Counted from the first letter of the stretch, positions 10,365 to 19,388 are shown. The stretch: 64,000 nt of DNA from Muricauda sp. SCSIO 64092 (GCF_023016285.1 NZ_CP095413.1:2666001-2730000), one strand, 5' to 3'. Numbers and translations: made by a program. Notes: generated by a model not told the origin, from the letters alone.

Positions 10365-10432
10365 AAGAAGGCGGATGTTACTCCGCCTTCTTCCCCAAAT
10401 CTTACCATGAACTTAACCTACTTATGCTATGG
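10365..10432. repeat. Hairpin-box unit, copy 2
   Basis: A perfect 11-bp stem (10365-10375 / 10382-10392, core GGCGGA/TCCGCC) with a 6-nt loop, then the 39-nt box at 10394-10432, identical to copy 3 and one mismatch from copy 1. Hairpin stem sequence is unrelated to that of copy 1, only its position relative to the box is kept. Confidence 0.9.
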
Positions 10433-10578
10433 TTCCCCAAATGTAGGCCAAGGGTTTTTCCGGCGGAAAGCTTTTAGATGAAAACCGTTTTATTTGGTTG
10501 AAATACCATAAGGAAAACAATGGACTATAAAAGGTTAGGAAAAGGAGCACAAGGCTTGAAGTTGGGATGACATAAAAT

Positions 10579-10649
10579 AAAAAAGGTGGAGATTTCTCCA
10601 CCTTTTTTGCCCCAAATCTTACCATGAACTTAACCTACTTATGCTATGG
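10579..10649. repeat. Hairpin-box unit, copy 3
   Basis: A perfect 13-bp stem (10579-10591 / 10596-10608) made of six A, GGTGGAG and its complement ending in six T, loop ATTT, then the 39-nt box at 10611-10649. It looks like a bidirectional intrinsic terminator. Read on the minus strand it lies about 100 nt after the purF stop. Confidence 0.9.
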
Positions 10650-10745
10650 CAATAGCTAATTTATATGGACGTAGGAACTCATTGTCAAAAAGACGGTGAA
10701 GCGTCATTTTCATCGACAAAATACACTTTATGAACGGTAAACCGT

Positions 10746-12644
10746 TTAGTAAGCTCGTTGATTCTTTCCCTCAAAAAAGTTGATGAAGGCACGGTTGACT
10801 ACCCTATTTCCTCCTGGGGTTGGATAGTCCCCGGTAAAGTACCAGTCACCAAGATTTTTGGGACAGGCCTTATGCAGGCTTTCTATGGTTTGGTATATAA
10901 TTTTAACTTCAGCATTAATTTCCTTTGGACTCAATATCTCCGAAATTTTATCGGATATTTCCTGGGCCGTAAATGGCCGATAGAGTTCCTGTACATAATT
11001 GTGCACCTGAGCGTCTTTATGCTCCACCTGGGCCTTGCACTTTTGATAGATGTCATGGATGGCCTCGCTGGTGCCCCTATCTTTGTGCAGGGCCAAAGCG
11101 GCTCTAAAAGCAACAAAGTCCTCCAATTTTGCCATGTCAATTCCATAACAATCAGGATATCGAATCTGGGGGGCGGAGGAAACAACAACAATTTTTTTTG
11201 GGTTGAGGCGATCCAACATCCTCAAAATACTTTTGTTCAAAGTGGTTCCCCGAACAATACTGTCATCAATGATGACCAAATTATCCGTTGGTTTTACGGA
11301 ACCATAAGAGATATCATAGACATGGGTCACCAAATCATCCCGACTGCTATCCTGGGTTATAAAAGTGCGTAGTTTAGCATCTTTGATGGCCACTTTCTCT
11401 ATTCTTGGCCTAACATCCAGAATTTTGTGCAGTTCTTCCTTGGTGATATTGGCGCCTAATTTTAAGATTTGGTCCTCCTTTTTTCTATTCAAATAGTTCT
11501 GGGCCTCTTTGATCATTCCCATAAAGGACGTCTCTGCGGTATTGGGAATATAGGAAAAGACGGTATTGGCCAAATCACCATCAATGGCTTTTAGGATTTC
11601 AGGGAATATCAGTTTACCCAAGAGTTTGCGTTCTCTGTAAATCTCCTTATCACTTCCCCTGGAAAAATAGATGCGTTCAAAGGAGCAGGCTTTTCGTTCT
11701 TTGGGCGGTAGTACTTCTTGAATATTGACAGTCCCATTTTTTTTAACGATCAAGGCATGACCGGGCTCCAATTCTTTGACATCTTCATATTTTACATTGA
11801 AAACGGTCTGTATGGCCGGCCGTTCAGATGCTACCACAACAACTTCATCATCTTGATAATGGTAACAGGGCCGGATTCCCGAAGGATCTCTTAGCATAAA
11901 GGCATCGCCATGACCCATCATGCCGCCCATAGTGTAACCGCCATCCCAATTTTTGGAGGACTTTTTCAGAATTTTGGCTATGTTCAGCCGTTCTGCGATA
12001 TGGGGCGAAGCTTCTTTTTTATTGAATCCTTCCTTTTTGATTTCCTTGTATAGTTTGGCCACGGCATCATCCAAAAAGTGTCCTATCTTTTCCATAACGG
12101 TAATGGTATCTGCCATTTCCTTGGGATGTTGTCCCAAATCCACCAAATTTCCGAAGAGCTCATCAACATTGGTCATGTTAAAATTGCCCGCTACAATTAG
12201 GTTTCGGTGCATCCAATTGTTTTGACGAAGAAAGGGATGGACGCTTTCTATACTGTTCTTGCCAAAGGTACCATAACGAACATGTCCCAGGAGCAGTTCA
12301 CCAACATAAGGGATTTCTTTTTTCTGTAAGGCGACATTGTCCCAATACTGTGGATTTTCCGAGATGGTAGCATTTATTCGGTCATTGATCTGCTTAAAAA
12401 TATCTTGTATGGGCTGTTGTGCTATAGATCGCACGCGGCTTATGTATCGCTCCCCAGGGGCCATGTCCAACTTAATACTGGCAAAACCTGCACCATCCTG
12501 ACCACGATTGTGCTGCTTTTCCATCATTAAGTACATTTTGTTCACTCCGTAAAAGGCAGTGCCGTACTTTTCCTTGTAGTATTCCAGCGGTTTCAACAGG
12601 CGGATCAATGAAATGCCGCATTCGTGTTTTATTGGATCACTCAT
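10746..12644 (-). CDS. purF: Amidophosphoribosyltransferase, Bacteroidota long form
   Basis: First step of purine synthesis: transfers glutamine amide nitrogen to PRPP. 632 aa, the long Bacteroidota PurF form rather than the roughly 500-aa classical form. The N-terminal class II glutaminase domain begins MSDPIKHECGISL with the nucleophile Cys9 in HECG, which requires propeptide removal; GQDGAG and GHVRYGT follow. The C-terminal phosphoribosyltransferase domain has the PRPP loop VIIDDSIVRGTT. I start at ATG 12644 because it gives this conserved N terminus; an upstream in-frame start would add 13 unrelated residues. It follows the PfkB gene with a hairpin between. Confidence 0.88.
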   Translation of the reverse strand: MSDPIKHECGISLIRLLKPLEYYKEKYGTAFYGVNKMYLMMEKQHNRGQDGAGFASIKLDMAPGERYISRVRSIAQQPIQDIFKQINDRINATISENPQYWDNVALQKKEIPYVGELLLGHVRYGTFGKNSIESVHPFLRQNNWMHRNLIVAGNFNMTNVDELFGNLVDLGQHPKEMADTITVMEKIGHFLDDAVAKLYKEIKKEGFNKKEASPHIAERLNIAKILKKSSKNWDGGYTMGGMMGHGDAFMLRDPSGIRPCYHYQDDEVVVVASERPAIQTVFNVKYEDVKELEPGHALIVKKNGTVNIQEVLPPKERKACSFERIYFSRGSDKEIYRERKLLGKLIFPEILKAIDGDLANTVFSYIPNTAETSFMGMIKEAQNYLNRKKEDQILKLGANITKEELHKILDVRPRIEKVAIKDAKLRTFITQDSSRDDLVTHVYDISYGSVKPTDNLVIIDDSIVRGTTLNKSILRMLDRLNPKKIVVVSSAPQIRYPDCYGIDMAKLEDFVAFRAALALHKDRGTSEAIHDIYQKCKAQVEHKDAQVHNYVQELYRPFTAQEISDKISEILSPKEINAEVKIIYQTIESLHKACPKNLGDWYFTGDYPTPGGNRVVNRAFINFFEGKNQRAY

Positions 12645-12655
12645 CCTGTAAAAGT

Positions 12656-12677
12656 AAAACGCCCTGATTAACAGGGC
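12656..12677 (-). terminator. Hairpin between pfkB and purF (possible attenuator)
   Basis: Perfect 6-bp stem GCCCTG (12661-12666) / CAGGGC (12672-12677) with a 5-nt loop; on the minus strand it is followed by GTTTTACTTTT. It begins 7 nt after the pfkB stop and ends about 16 nt before the purF ATG, so it could terminate or attenuate transcription between the two genes. The T-run is broken, so strength is uncertain. Confidence 0.55.
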
Positions 12678-12683
12678 ATGCAT

Positions 12684-13610
12684 TTATTCTATTTCTATGT
12701 TGAACTGGGTCAATTCCTTAAATTGTTCCAGCCTTCTTTGCACTTCGGGAAACGTAAGGTCAACCATTCGTTCGGTACCAAATCTTTCTACACAGAATGA
12801 GGCCAAATTGGAACCGTGTATTACCGCATTTTTTAGGTTTTCAAACGAGACATTCTTGGTTGAGGCCAAATATCCCGCAAATCCACCGGCAAAAGTATCC
12901 CCTGCTCCAGTGGGATCAAAAACTTCTTCCAGGGGAAGCGCCGGGGCAAAAAATATTTTTTTCTTGTGGAAAAGCAGGGCACCGTGCTCCCCTTTTTTGA
13001 TGACTACAAATTTTGGTCCCATTTCCTCAATTTTTTCGGCGGCCCTTACCAAGGAATATTCCTGGGTCAACTGTCTCGCTTCTTCGTCGTTTAAAGTGAT
13101 GACATCAACTCGCCGTATCACTTTCAAGAGATCGCTCCAAGTATGGTTCATCCAATAATTCATGGTGTCCAAAATGATAAGTTTTGGTCGTGAACTTACT
13201 TGATTGATTACACTTAATTGAATGTTGGGGTCCAGATTGCCCAGCATGACGACATCGGCATCTTTAAAACTGTCCGGGACCTTGGGATCAAAGTCCGCCA
13301 ATGTGTTCAATTCCGTGATCAACGTATCCCTTGTGTTCAAGTCGTTGTGGTATTTTCCACTCCAAAAAAAAGTTTTCCCACCCTTAACAATTTCTACCCC
13401 CGAAAGGTCTATATTTCGTTGACTGAGTAAATCCAGGTATTCTTGGTTAAAGTCATCACCAACAATGGAGACAATGGCAGATTCCACGTTAAATTGGGCC
13501 GCGGCCAATCCTATAAAGGTACCTGCACCACCCAAAATTTTATCCGTTTTTCCAAAAGGGGATTCAATGGCATCAAAGGCAAGGGTGCCTACGATCAACA
13601 GTTTGCCCAT
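12684..13610 (-). CDS. PfkB family carbohydrate/nucleoside kinase
   Basis: Ribokinase-fold kinase, 308 aa. The N-terminal glycine-rich substrate region (GGAGTFIGLAAAQF) and the C-terminal catalytic signature DPTGAGDTFAGGF with the general base Asp are both present. The substrate is not evident; its position directly before purF is suggestive of nucleoside or ribose metabolism, but this is inference only. Preceded by a good promoter and followed by a hairpin before purF. Confidence 0.82.
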   Translation of the reverse strand: MGKLLIVGTLAFDAIESPFGKTDKILGGAGTFIGLAAAQFNVESAIVSIVGDDFNQEYLDLLSQRNIDLSGVEIVKGGKTFFWSGKYHNDLNTRDTLITELNTLADFDPKVPDSFKDADVVMLGNLDPNIQLSVINQVSSRPKLIILDTMNYWMNHTWSDLLKVIRRVDVITLNDEEARQLTQEYSLVRAAEKIEEMGPKFVVIKKGEHGALLFHKKKIFFAPALPLEEVFDPTGAGDTFAGGFAGYLASTKNVSFENLKNAVIHGSNLASFCVERFGTERMVDLTFPEVQRRLEQFKELTQFNIEIE

Positions 13611-13628
13611 TCAATTTGAATTTTGCTG

Positions 13629-13657
13629 CAAATATACTTTTATTTAAAGACTCACAA
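13629..13657 (-). promoter_or_regulatory. Promoter of pfkB-purF
   Basis: Minus strand TTG (13655-13657), 18-nt spacer, TATATTTG (13629-13636), close to the Bacteroidota consensus. Predicted leader before the pfkB ATG (13610) is about 13 nt. Confidence 0.65.
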
Positions 13658-13759
13658 GGGGTTATGATTTCCACTTGTAAGAAAGCAAAAACTAAAGGGG
13701 CGTTTCTGCCCTATTGGCCAGTATCCCTTTAATGTCATATTTAGCTGGCCATAGGGACA

Positions 13760-14464
13760 CTATTTAAGGACATGTCCCAAAAAACCATCTTTATAGGCAC
13801 GGCCTATGGGTAATTTTTGCCCCCCCTGTAAGCACACTTGGTTGCCTACGATTTTCTCGATTTTTTTTAGATTGACGATATGTGATTTATGGATTCGATA
13901 AAACCTATTCTTTGGGAGGGTCTCCATCCAGGAGCGGAGCGGCTCGCTTGAGATATATTTCTTGTTGACCGTTATGATTTCGCTGTAATCCGAATCCGAA
14001 CTGATGTGATAAATATCATCTATGGCAATTTTTATATGCGCATAGCCCAACTTAATGTAAATCTCCGTTTTGGATGGGGAGTCGTCTATTTCTTTGTGTT
14101 CGGGAGGTAAAATCACATTTCGTTGCGGTACTTTTGAAACCGCCTTGACAAAACGTTGAAAAGAAAAAGGCTTTAGAAGATAATCCACGACGTTAAATTC
14201 ATAACTCTCCAAAGCATATTCAGAAAAGGCAGTGGTCAAGATGATACTGGGTGGATTGGGAACGGTTTTCATGAAATCCATACCCGAAAGTTTGGGCAGA
14301 TGAATGTCCAGAAAGACAATGTCCACAGGTTCGGTTTTCAAATATTCCATTGCGCGTAGAGCATCCGAGAAAGTTGCCTTTAATGACAACGAGCCCATTT
14401 CCCCAATATATTTTTGTAGGATGCGCTGCGCTGGTGGTTGATCTTCTACAATAATACAGTTCAT
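13760..14464 (-). CDS. LytTR family response regulator
   Basis: Two-component response regulator, 234 aa. Receiver domain at residues 1-120 with phosphoacceptor D53 (FLDIHLP), acidic VED near the N terminus and the conserved Lys in LLKPF. A LytTR DNA-binding domain fills about 130-234 (the RIHKSHIVNL-type segment is visible). Overlaps the histidine kinase gene by 4 nt, so the two are translated together. Divergent from the large outer membrane protein at 15677, a plausible target. Confidence 0.9.
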   Translation of the reverse strand: MNCIIVEDQPPAQRILQKYIGEMGSLSLKATFSDALRAMEYLKTEPVDIVFLDIHLPKLSGMDFMKTVPNPPSIILTTAFSEYALESYEFNVVDYLLKPFSFQRFVKAVSKVPQRNVILPPEHKEIDDSPSKTEIYIKLGYAHIKIAIDDIYHISSDSDYSEIITVNKKYISSEPLRSWMETLPKNRFYRIHKSHIVNLKKIEKIVGNQVCLQGGQKLPIGRAYKDGFLGHVLK

Positions 14465-15471
14465 GAACCGTGGTTTTTTTCCAATACTATGGACAATTGA
14501 ACTTGGTACCTGTTACGGTCTTCCTTAATTTGGAGATTGTGCTTTTCCGGATAGAGCAATTGTAATCGTTTTTGAACATTTTTGAGTCCAATTCCGGTAG
14601 TAACGGACTCAAGTTCCTGGGCGGACGCATAGTTGTTGGAGCAATTAAAAAGCAGTACGTTCCCTTTCATTTTCATGCCCACGGCAATCTCAATATTCTC
14701 GGTCTGCCCAGCTTGACTGTGCTTAAAGGCATTTTCAATGAACACAATCAAAATCAAAGGGGCAATCCTGTACCCACTTCCAATCTCCTGTATATCAAAC
14801 ACTACATGTCCCCTATTTTCAATCTGTAACTTGTTCAACTTAATGAAGTTATGCAGCTGGTCGATTTCCTTTTCAAGTGGAACGAACCTTTCTTTGCATT
14901 CATAGAGCATGTATCGCAATAGCCCACTTAGCTCTAGGATGATTTCGGGGGTTTTGTGGGAACCTTCCAGTGCGTAAGAATATAGGTTGTTGAGATTGTT
15001 GAACAAAAAGTGGGGATTGATCTGCGACCTCAGAAATTGAAGCTCACTTTCCTGAACGCTACTTTTTAAGGCTTCTATCTGTTGTTGCTTTTGGAGGGCA
15101 TCCCACCCAAACTTAAAGCCGCAGAGGATCGTAATTATTGGGAGTACGTCCAAAAGTGAATAGAATACTCCGGGAAACCCTTTTGCCCGTTCGGTGCCGG
15201 CAAAGAAAATTTGTTCCAATACCAATTCTTCCAGTAAGATGATGATGGTGATGACCACTGCCACATACCCAAAAAAATGCCAGTATTTTTTAGGATATAA
15301 AAAACGCGGCATTAACCAAAACCCAATTACGACCGCAGCTAGGGCATAGGTCAAAAAAAACGCCACGTTGTACCACTGGAACCCTGGCTCTTTACTGTCA
15401 AATGAATAAAACAGGAAAACTACGGCCAAGAGCACCAATTGAAAAACAAGTTCCTTTTTTGAAATGGACAT
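14461..15471 (-). CDS. LytS/YehU-type sensor histidine kinase
   Basis: 336-aa membrane kinase. Four likely membrane helices lie in residues 8-120, then a short coiled coil, the His_kinase domain with QINPHFLFNNLN (phosphoacceptor H154) and an HATPase_c domain with the N box ENAFKHS and the GIGLKNVQKRL glycine segment. There is no large periplasmic sensor domain, so the signal is probably sensed in the membrane. Partner of the LytTR regulator encoded immediately downstream. Confidence 0.9.
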   Translation of the reverse strand: MSISKKELVFQLVLLAVVFLFYSFDSKEPGFQWYNVAFFLTYALAAVVIGFWLMPRFLYPKKYWHFFGYVAVVITIIILLEELVLEQIFFAGTERAKGFPGVFYSLLDVLPIITILCGFKFGWDALQKQQQIEALKSSVQESELQFLRSQINPHFLFNNLNNLYSYALEGSHKTPEIILELSGLLRYMLYECKERFVPLEKEIDQLHNFIKLNKLQIENRGHVVFDIQEIGSGYRIAPLILIVFIENAFKHSQAGQTENIEIAVGMKMKGNVLLFNCSNNYASAQELESVTTGIGLKNVQKRLQLLYPEKHNLQIKEDRNRYQVQLSIVLEKNHGS

Positions 15472-15490
15472 AATAGGATGGTTTCCGCCA

Positions 15491-15517
15491 CAAAAGTACC
15501 TCTACCAAGGTAGCAAA
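15491..15517 (-). promoter_or_regulatory. Histidine kinase promoter with inverted repeat in the spacer
   Basis: Minus strand TTTG (15514-15517), then TACTTTTG (15491-15498). The 15-nt spacer holds an inverted repeat CTACC-AA-GGTAG (15502-15513), a position suited to an operator. The spacer is shorter than consensus. Confidence 0.4.
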
Positions 15518-15676
15518 AGAAAAGATATGCCATGAACGACAGTTTTAAGGTCTTGAACCACAAAAAGCTGCACGATTTTGCCATTGCTGTTGTTTGGGGC
15601 AAAACGTCCGTCGTTCACGGAAAATAGTTCAGCTTTTCAGGGGGCTTTAAGAATTTTGGTAAAAATTGGAAACCTT

Positions 15677-18076
15677 ATGGATCCCATTGCACCAAGGACA
15701 AAATGTGTATTGCTTATTATGGCCCTGGTAGTGTTTTGCCTTTTTGGTACCAAGGCCAATGCACAGGAGGGGAGCGTGATCTACACGGGAAAAATCGTTG
15801 ACAGGGACTCTGGCCAACCAGTGGCCTATGCAACGGTAATGATCGGTGATTTGTCCACACAGCAGGCTATTACGGGCGTTACCACCTTGGAAGATGGTAC
15901 CTTCTCTTTGGAAACCAATGCTGGTGACCATTATATTGAAATAAGTTTTATCGGTTTTGAAAAAGTGGTACTGCAACCTCCCGCACCGCAAAATGGGATT
16001 GTGGATTTAGGTACAGTGGAAATGTCCGAGGATGCCCAGCAATTGGAAGAAGTGGTGGTCGAAGGGGAAGTGTCCCAAACCGTGTTCAAGTTGGATAAAA
16101 GGGTGTTCAACGTGGGAAAGGACCTTAGCAGTACAGGGGCCAGTGCACTAGAGGTATTGAACAATGTCCCTTCGGTGAATGTAAGTATCGAAGGGCAGAT
16201 CAGCCTTAGGGGCAGCCAGGGCGTGCAAGTACTTATCAATGGCAAACCCTCCATCCTCACCAGTGATGAGAACAATGCCTTGGGCACGATTACGGCAAAT
16301 ATGATAGACAGGGTGGAGGTCATCACCAATCCCTCCGCAAAATACGACGCCGAGGGTACTTCGGGCATTATTAACATTGTCATCAAAAAAGAGGAAAAGC
16401 GAGGGTTTAATGGGTCTGTTTCAGTAAATACGGGCGTGCCGGACAACCACAGTGTAGGGATAAGCCTTAACCGTAGGACAGAGAAATTTAATCTGTTCAG
16501 TCAGTTGGGTACCGGTTATCGCGAATTGCCCAATGAAATTACGATACGCAATACGGATTTGACCACGGGGACCACCATTTTATCCACTGGGGAAGAGTTC
16601 CGTAACGAGACCTTTTACAATTTTATCTTAGGCACGGACTATTATTTCAGTCCAAGTAGTGTACTCACCCTGTCTGGAAATTTTGCCCTTGAAATAGAGG
16701 ATCAGCCCTCTGCCACCAATTTTGCGGCACTGGACAATTTTGGGAACTTCACCTCGGAGTGGGAACGTACGGAAGTGACCGACGCCAGAAACCCCAAATT
16801 TCAATATGAACTGCAATACAAAAAGGATTTTGAGGACCATGAGGACCATGATGTCCTTTTTAGTGCATTGGGGAACTTCTTTGGAAAGGACCAAAGCTCA
16901 GAATTTGAAGATGTTACCCTAGCCGGTGAAAGCAGGGATGCCGATCAAAACACACGTACCAATTTTCAGGAATCCGTTTTCACCTTTAAATTGGATTACA
17001 CCAAACCGTTCTCCGATACGTTTTCCATTGAGACGGGAGCACAGTACATCCTTAATGATGTCAGTAATGATTTTGAGGTACAGAATTTGGAGAACGGAGC
17101 GTTTGTTACCGATACAGGACTTACCAACATCTTTGAGTTTGGCCAAAATGTGTTGGGCGTTTATGGAACGACAGCTTATGAAGGGAAAAAATGGGGCATA
17201 AAAGCAGGTATGCGTTTGGAAAATACGGATGTTGGAACTTTTTTGGTGAACACGGGGGAAACAAACGATCAAAACTACACCAACCTCTTCCCCAGTATGC
17301 ATACCTCCTACAAATTTTCAGAAAAGGTGTCCCTGCAGGCAGGATATTCCAAAAGGATCTACAGGCCAAGGTTATGGGACCTGAACCCGTTTTTTAATAT
17401 TCGGAACAACTTTAACATCAGACAGGGCAACCCCAATCTGCTTCCCGAGTTCACGGACTCCTATGAGGTAACCGGCATTTTCCTTATTGGAAAAACTTCA
17501 TTGAACTTAGGAGTATATCATAGATATACAACGGACATTATTGAGCGGATTTCCATTTTTGAAAACAACGTGAATGTTACCCGGCCAGAAAACATTGGCA
17601 CCAATAATGCATGGGGAGTGGAATTGAATACGAAATACAGCCCGGTGAACTGGCTTACCCTTAATGTGGATGTCAACTACAATACCTTCGCCCGAAGCGG
17701 TTCCCTTGAGGATACGCTGTTTGATTTTAGTGCCGAACAGTGGTCGTCAAAACTATTGGCCAAGGTAAAATTGCCCCTGGGAATCGATGTTGAAGCCACG
17801 GGAAATTATCGGTCTGCTTATCAAACCGTTCAAGGAGAAATCAATGCCATCGCCTTTTTGGATTTTGGAATTAGAAAAAAGATGATGAAAGGAAAAGGCG
17901 TGCTTAACCTAAGCGTGCGCGACGCATTTGCTTCCCGCATACGTGAAAATCAAATTTCGCAGGACAGTTTTGAACTGTTCAACCGAAGTTTTAGGGCAAG
18001 GTTTGTGGCCTTCGGATTTAGTTATGGATTTGGAAAAGGAGGGACCATGCAATATTCCGGGGCAAAGCGAATGTAA
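15677..18076 (+). CDS. TonB-dependent receptor-like outer membrane beta-barrel protein
   Basis: 799-aa outer membrane protein. Order: signal peptide (hydrophobic VLLIMALVVFCLFG ending in ANAQ), CarboxypepD_reg-like Ig domain (about residues 33-105), TonB plug-like domain with SLRGSQGVQVLINGKPS and VEVITNPSAKYDAEG, then a large OMP_b-brl_3 barrel. I place the start at ATG 15677, directly before the signal peptide; the frame is open 33 codons further upstream without coding character. Ligand unknown. It is divergent from the LytS/LytTR pair. It ends 2 nt before the convergent RNase H gene. Confidence 0.85.
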   Translation: MDPIAPRTKCVLLIMALVVFCLFGTKANAQEGSVIYTGKIVDRDSGQPVAYATVMIGDLSTQQAITGVTTLEDGTFSLETNAGDHYIEISFIGFEKVVLQPPAPQNGIVDLGTVEMSEDAQQLEEVVVEGEVSQTVFKLDKRVFNVGKDLSSTGASALEVLNNVPSVNVSIEGQISLRGSQGVQVLINGKPSILTSDENNALGTITANMIDRVEVITNPSAKYDAEGTSGIINIVIKKEEKRGFNGSVSVNTGVPDNHSVGISLNRRTEKFNLFSQLGTGYRELPNEITIRNTDLTTGTTILSTGEEFRNETFYNFILGTDYYFSPSSVLTLSGNFALEIEDQPSATNFAALDNFGNFTSEWERTEVTDARNPKFQYELQYKKDFEDHEDHDVLFSALGNFFGKDQSSEFEDVTLAGESRDADQNTRTNFQESVFTFKLDYTKPFSDTFSIETGAQYILNDVSNDFEVQNLENGAFVTDTGLTNIFEFGQNVLGVYGTTAYEGKKWGIKAGMRLENTDVGTFLVNTGETNDQNYTNLFPSMHTSYKFSEKVSLQAGYSKRIYRPRLWDLNPFFNIRNNFNIRQGNPNLLPEFTDSYEVTGIFLIGKTSLNLGVYHRYTTDIIERISIFENNVNVTRPENIGTNNAWGVELNTKYSPVNWLTLNVDVNYNTFARSGSLEDTLFDFSAEQWSSKLLAKVKLPLGIDVEATGNYRSAYQTVQGEINAIAFLDFGIRKKMMKGKGVLNLSVRDAFASRIRENQISQDSFELFNRSFRARFVAFGFSYGFGKGGTMQYSGAKRM

Positions 18077-18078
18077 GG

Positions 18079-18714
18079 TCATTTTCTTCCAAAGTCCGCA
18101 GGGATTTCCCCCCATGCCTTGGTTTCCCACTTCACGATAGGGGTATTGTAGCGATTACTTTTAAGCCAATTTTCTGCGCGTTCTATAAGTTCAAAAATGG
18201 GTTTGTTCCCCGCGGTTTTTTCAAGTTTGGTATTGCATTTCTTTTTGCGCACCCAACTCATGGCGGTCCTGGAATCGGAATAGATGACCCGGTCACTTCC
18301 TTTTTGTTTTAAAAAGGCCAATCCATGGACAATGGCCAAAAACTCCCCAATATTGTTGGTGCCCTCCTTAAAAGGGCCTTGCCTGAAAAGCACTTTTTTT
18401 GTTTTGGTATCAACGCCCTGATATTCCATTTTTCCTGGATTGCCGCTGGATGCGGCATCTACGGAAATGGAATGGAAGTTTGGCTCCCCATATTTTAATT
18501 TTTCTTCGGGACTGAGTTCATCCCTTCCATTTTTTTTGCCTTTGTAATCCGAATAATTTCCATTGTACGCCCTTTTAGCTTCCTTAAAACTGCCAAAGGC
18601 CTTGTATTGTGCTCCCTTTATCCCCTTTATTTGGGCTTGACAATCATCCCAGGATTCGTAAATTCCCGGCCTTTTGCCTTTCCAAACCACATAGAATTTC
18701 GATTTTTTAGCCAT
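18079..18714 (-). CDS. rnhA: Ribonuclease H with N-terminal viroplasmin domain
   Basis: Type 1 RNase H, removing RNA from RNA-DNA hybrids. Residues 5-50 form the viroplasmin-type hybrid-binding domain (FYVVWKGKRPGIYESWDDC). The catalytic domain holds D86 (SVDAASSGNPG), E124 (NNIGEFLA) and D147 (YSDSRTA). 211 aa. Overlaps the upstream purN gene by 8 nt on the same strand. Confidence 0.88.
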   Translation of the reverse strand: MAKKSKFYVVWKGKRPGIYESWDDCQAQIKGIKGAQYKAFGSFKEAKRAYNGNYSDYKGKKNGRDELSPEEKLKYGEPNFHSISVDAASSGNPGKMEYQGVDTKTKKVLFRQGPFKEGTNNIGEFLAIVHGLAFLKQKGSDRVIYSDSRTAMSWVRKKKCNTKLEKTAGNKPIFELIERAENWLKSNRYNTPIVKWETKAWGEIPADFGRK

Positions 18715-19279
18715 TTTTCAACAACAGTTTTTCTATCACTTTCGGAAAATGTTCATATTCCAAAGTATGGACTTTTTGGGCAATGGTTTCAAAGCTGTCT
18801 TCTTCGCTCAACACCGTCCTTTCCTGAAAGATAATAGCGCCCTCGTCATAGTGCTCGTTCACATAGTGGATGGTGATTCCGGTTTCTTTCTCCCTATTTT
18901 CCTTAACTGCCTTGTGCACATTGGCCCCATACATTCCCTTTCCCCCGTATTTGGGCAATAGGGCAGGGTGTATGTTAATGATTTTATCCGGAAATGCGGC
19001 AACCAGATCTTTTGGGATTTTCCAGAGGAATCCGGCCAACACAATTAAGTCCGGTTTTAGGGATTTCAATACGTTAAGAACGGTATTGGACTTGGAAAAA
19101 GCAGTGCGGTTAAAGTACAATAGGGGAATTTCCAGTTGTTTGCATCGTTCAATAACATGCGCTTTCGTATTGTTGGTAAGTACGCAAGTAACCTTAATAC
19201 CAACATTGTTCTTAAAGTACTGCACAATGTTTTCCACATTGGAACCCGAACCCGAGGCAAACAGGACAATTTCCTTCAT
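18707..19279 (-). CDS. purN: Phosphoribosylglycinamide formyltransferase
   Basis: Third step of purine synthesis: formylates GAR using 10-formyl-tetrahydrofolate. 190 aa from ATG 19279, the usual PurN size, beginning MKEIVLFASGSGSN with the phosphate-binding glycine loop. The catalytic region NIHPALLPKYGG and the later HYVNEHYDEG segment are clear. An in-frame start eight residues upstream is less likely. Upstream DNA is shared with divergent acpP. Confidence 0.92.
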   Translation of the reverse strand: MKEIVLFASGSGSNVENIVQYFKNNVGIKVTCVLTNNTKAHVIERCKQLEIPLLYFNRTAFSKSNTVLNVLKSLKPDLIVLAGFLWKIPKDLVAAFPDKIINIHPALLPKYGGKGMYGANVHKAVKENREKETGITIHYVNEHYDEGAIIFQERTVLSEEDSFETIAQKVHTLEYEHFPKVIEKLLLKNG

Positions 19280-19363
19280 TTCATACGAATTGATAGGTCG
19301 CAAAAGTAATCGGATGGCCGTTAAGACCGTAATTTACAGCACATTTTATCGACAAATGGTGTA

Positions 19364-19388
19364 TTTGATCCAAAGTTTTTTATTTTTG
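19364..19388 (+). promoter_or_regulatory. Probable acpP promoter
   Basis: Perfect -7 box TATTTTTG at 19381-19388, with TTTG at 19364-19367 and a 13-nt spacer. The same TTTG-N13-TATTTTTG arrangement is seen before sodA. Leader to the acpP ATG is about 25 nt. Confidence 0.45.

Larger units (their letters stand above)
10099..10745. other. Gene-free convergent region with triplicated hairpin-box units
   Basis: 647 bp between convergent sodA and purF. It holds the sodA terminator and three repeat units (listed separately). Intervening DNA is AT-rich and shares no obvious similarity between units. A frame of about 140 codons runs through the first two boxes on the plus strand, but it starts inside sodA and has no coding character. 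Before the purF stop lies a short palindrome AACGGTAAACCGTT. I see no convincing protein gene. Confidence 0.8.

Noticed and set aside
10059..10481. A plus-strand frame of 140 codons spanning box copies 1 and 2
   Set aside because: It begins inside sodA, crosses the sodA terminator and two hairpin-box units, and copy 3 is in a different frame; better explained by the RNA/DNA repeat.
10179..10649. CRISPR array
   Set aside because: Only three 39-nt repeats, spacings of about 140-180 nt between boxes, hairpins outside the repeats, and no cas genes in the window.
10758..11372. A plus-strand frame of 204 codons opposite purF
   Set aside because: Lies fully inside the clearly coded purF and lacks any protein signature.
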